DNA from: Pseudomonas sp. CROZ-RG-20F-R04-15
GTDB lineage: Bacteria > Pseudomonadota > Gammaproteobacteria > Pseudomonadales > Pseudomonadaceae
Direction: 5' to 3'
DNA: 64,000 nt
Assembly (NCBI RefSeq): GCF_022662375.1
Contig: NZ_JAKNQL010000017.1
Location: forward strand, 62,001 to 126,000
Part shown: in pieces, positions 62,100-64,000 of the stretch
How the letters are laid out: each line of letters starts with the position of its first letter
How positions within the stretch are numbered: position 1 is the first letter of the stretch
Translations under genes and position numbers: made by a program
Notes under the pieces: model-generated
The model's input: only the letters and a program-made list of their open reading frames with translations
Database searches by the model: none
What the model was told of the DNA's origin: nothing

Positions 62100-63242
62100 A
62101 TGACAAAACCAACAACCTTCACGGCCTGCAAACTGGCCAGCGCCATCGTCGGCAGCCTGCTGTTTTCCAGCCTGCCTGCACAAGCAGCCGATATCTGGCT
62201 GGATGTTGCAACGACTGGCTGGGCCACGCAGAACGGTGGCACCAAGGGTGGCTCCAGAGCGGCAGCCAACAACATCTACACCGTGAAGAACGCCGCCGAA
62301 CTGAAAGCCGCACTCAGCGCTTCGGTCGGCACCAACGGTCGCATCATCAAGATTACCGGGCCTATCGACATCAGCGAAGGCAAAGCTTATACGACGACCG
62401 CCGATATGAAAAAGCGCGGCCGTCTGGATATCCCGGGCAAGACGACCATCGTCGGTACGAGCAGCACGGCGGAGATCCGCGAGGGTTTCTTCTATGCCAA
62501 GGAAAACGATGTGATCATCCGCAACATCACCATCGAAAACCCGTGGGATCCGGAGCCGATCTGGGACGCCAATGACGGCAGCGCCGGCAACTGGAACTCC
62601 GAGTACGACGGGCTGACCATCGAAGGCGCCAACAATGTGTGGGTCGACCATGTCACCTTCACCGATGGCCGCCGCACCGATGACCAGAACGGCACTGCCA
62701 ACGGCCGTCCAAAGCAACACCACGACGGCGCACTGGACGTGAAAAACGGTGCCAACTACGTGACCATTTCCTACTCGGCGTTCAAATCGCACGAGAAGAA
62801 CAACCTGATCGGTTCCAGCGACAGCCGCACCACCGATGATGGCAAGCTCAAGGTCACGATCCACAATACCCTGTTCGAAAACATCTCCGCACGCGCACCA
62901 CGCGTTCGCTTCGGCCAGGTGCATCTGTACAACAACTATCACGTGGGCAGCACCAGCCATAAGGTCTACCCGTTCAGTTACGCGCACGGTGTGGGCAAAA
63001 GCTCGAAGATTTTCTCCGAGAAAAACGCGTTCGAAATCTCCGGCATCAGCGGCTGCGACAAAATCGCCGGCGATTACGGTGGCAGCACCTACCTTGATCA
63101 GGGTTCTACGCTCAATGGCACCTTGCTGACCTGCAAGTGGGGCACCAACATCGGCTGGACCCCGCCTTACAGCTACACCCCGCTGAACGCGGACAAAGTC
63201 GCGGCCGACGTTAAGGCCAAGGCTGGCGCTGGCAAGATCTGA
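62100..63242 (+). CDS. Pectate lyase, PL1 family
   Basis: A 380-residue exported lyase. Signal peptide ends PAQAADI. The parallel beta-helix shows WVDHVTFTDG, HDGALDVKNGANYVTISY, the SHEKNNLIGSSD segment and the catalytic Arg region RAPRVRFGQVHLYNNY, all standard for PL1 (PelE/PelA-like). It cleaves polygalacturonate by beta-elimination outside the cell. A rho-independent terminator follows. Export through a T2SS is usual for the family. Confidence 0.95.
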   Translation: MTKPTTFTACKLASAIVGSLLFSSLPAQAADIWLDVATTGWATQNGGTKGGSRAAANNIYTVKNAAELKAALSASVGTNGRIIKITGPIDISEGKAYTTTADMKKRGRLDIPGKTTIVGTSSTAEIREGFFYAKENDVIIRNITIENPWDPEPIWDANDGSAGNWNSEYDGLTIEGANNVWVDHVTFTDGRRTDDQNGTANGRPKQHHDGALDVKNGANYVTISYSAFKSHEKNNLIGSSDSRTTDDGKLKVTIHNTLFENISARAPRVRFGQVHLYNNYHVGSTSHKVYPFSYAHGVGKSSKIFSEKNAFEISGISGCDKIAGDYGGSTYLDQGSTLNGTLLTCKWGTNIGWTPPYSYTPLNADKVAADVKAKAGAGKI

Positions 63243-63266
63243 TTGGTCGATGTAACCGTGTCAATG

Positions 63267-63293
63267 AAAAGCCCTCGGTGACGAGGGCTTTTT
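63267..63293 (+). terminator. Rho-independent terminator of the pectate lyase gene
   Basis: AAAAGCCCTCG-GTGA-CGAGGGCTTTTT, a perfect stem with T run, 25 bases after the stop. Confidence 0.93.
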
Positions 63294-63365
63294 CATGTCT
63301 GTTTGAAGATCGTACAGGGAGTGGCGTTCTGGGAAAGTTTGGATTATTCATTGCCCTGACTGGCC

Positions 63366-63464
63366 CCTTCGCGAGCAAGCTCGCTCCCACAGGGTTCTGT
63401 GTTGTGAAGTAAATTGCATTGACAACATCAATCCCTGAGGGAGCGAGCTTGCTCGCGAAGAGGG
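63366..63464. repeat. REPIN
   Basis: CTTCGCGAGCAAGCTCGCTC and its inverted partner GGGAGCGAGCTTGCTCGCGA about 45 bases apart, between the pectate lyase terminator and the second gspF. The arms are in the same reversed order as in the in-frame element at 28938. Confidence 0.92.
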
Positions 63465-63488
63465 CCGGTCAGACACCAACAAAAGCGG

Positions 63489-64000
63489 CTACTGGACCAG
63501 TTGGTTGATCTCAATGATCGGCAACAATACCGCCATCACAATCACCAGCACCACCCCGCCCATCACCACAATCATCAGCGGCTCCAGCAGCGCGGTCATG
63601 CCCATCGCCCGGCGTTCGATATCGCGCGACAAGGTCTGCGCCGCGCGCTCGAGCATCGGTGGCAACGATCCGGTTTTTTCGCCGCTGGCGATCAAATGAA
63701 TCAGCACTGGCGGAAACACATTCTCCACCCGCAACGCTGCCGCCAGGTTCACACCCTCACGCACCTTGGCCGTGGCCTCAGTGACGCTCAAACTCAAACG
63801 ATCATTGGACAGCGTCTGCCGCGCCGCCTCCAGCGCACGCAACAACGGCACCCCGGCGCCGCCGAGAATCGCCAGCGTCGAGGCAAAACGCGCGGTGTTC
63901 AGCCCCAAGATGAAACGACCGAACAGCGGCAACTTCAGCACCCGATGATGCCAACTCAAACGTGCCGCCGGATTGCGCAGATACAAACGCCAGCCCCAGA
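63489..64000 (-). CDS. gspF: Second type II secretion platform protein GspF, C-terminal part (cut by window edge)
   Basis: The last 170 residues of a GspF. It has the second T2SSF repeat: LNTARFASTLAILGGAGVPLLRALEAARQTL, HLIASGEKTGSLPPMLERA and a final membrane helix MIVVMGGVVLVIVMAVLLPI ending EINQLVQ. It is closer to canonical XcpS/GspF than the copy at 14370, so it belongs to another T2SS. Adjacent to the pectate lyase, it may secrete the pectinases. Confidence 0.93.
   Translation of the reverse strand, partial: WGWRLYLRNPAARLSWHHRVLKLPLFGRFILGLNTARFASTLAILGGAGVPLLRALEAARQTLSNDRLSLSVTEATAKVREGVNLAAALRVENVFPPVLIHLIASGEKTGSLPPMLERAAQTLSRDIERRAMGMTALLEPLMIVVMGGVVLVIVMAVLLPIIEINQLVQ

Noticed and set aside
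1..64000. Prophage, integrative element or toxin-antitoxin system
   Set aside because: No integrase, phage structural genes, attachment repeats, transposases or recognisable toxin-antitoxin pairs were seen.

Overview
The window looks like a chromosome segment of a fluorescent Pseudomonas (P. fluorescens group). Evidence is the GC-rich coding, the many REP/REPIN palindromes built on GTGGGAGCGAGC...GCTCGCGAA, and the gene families present. There is no prophage, insertion sequence, CRISPR array, rRNA or ordinary tRNA gene. This assignment is inferred from content, not from a database search.

Region 1 (1-16234) is a manganese-oxidation and secretion island. A giant multicopper oxidase of the MnxG type (minus strand) heads a series that also encodes a beta-propeller protein, two Sco-type copper chaperones, a cytochrome c fused to a periplasmic ligand-binding domain, and a damaged parvulin. 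It is flanked by parts of a type II secretion system: gspE behind a small response regulator on the left, gspG and gspF on the right, plus a lytic transglycosylase and a Gly-rich exported repeat protein. Three good and one weaker sigma-54 promoter, most accompanied by CCCC/GGGG dyads, suggest that oxidase and secretion genes are induced together by one unseen enhancer-binding protein.

Region 2 (16235-40502) is general accessory and housekeeping content. It holds a 133-bp-period REPIN array, three LysR regulators, an AraC and a GlxA-type regulator, two related winged-helix/ATPase regulators (one with a REPIN inside its reading frame), an esterase, a cyclic-nucleotide-binding mechanosensitive channel, a DoxX/monooxygenase/amidohydrolase/isochorismatase operon, pirin, an MFS carrier, a quinone oxidoreductase and an ABC exporter.

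Region 3 (40603-47410) is an RNA-repair locus: rsr (Ro60/TROVE), rtcB, a nucleotidyltransferase and rtcA run leftward from a sigma-54 promoter, with the activator gene rtcR divergent. Between rsr and rtcB I read three tandem Y-RNA-like RNAs. They share one Ro-binding-type stem but carry graded tRNA mimicry: no effector, T-arm plus capped acceptor, and T-arm plus capped acceptor plus D-arm. This is the most interesting part of the window.

Region 4 (47796-63293) is a pectin/galacturonate catabolic island. A leftward operon encodes an enolase-superfamily enzyme, a peptide-type ABC transporter with two binding proteins, a small tautomerase and a GH28 polygalacturonase. A rightward operon encodes a KdgM-type porin, uronate dehydrogenase and an SMP-30 lactonase. 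A FadR-type regulator and a PL1 pectate lyase follow. TNGTNNNACNA sites lie in the two divergent promoter regions. The window ends inside a second gspF, belonging to a different type II secretion system.
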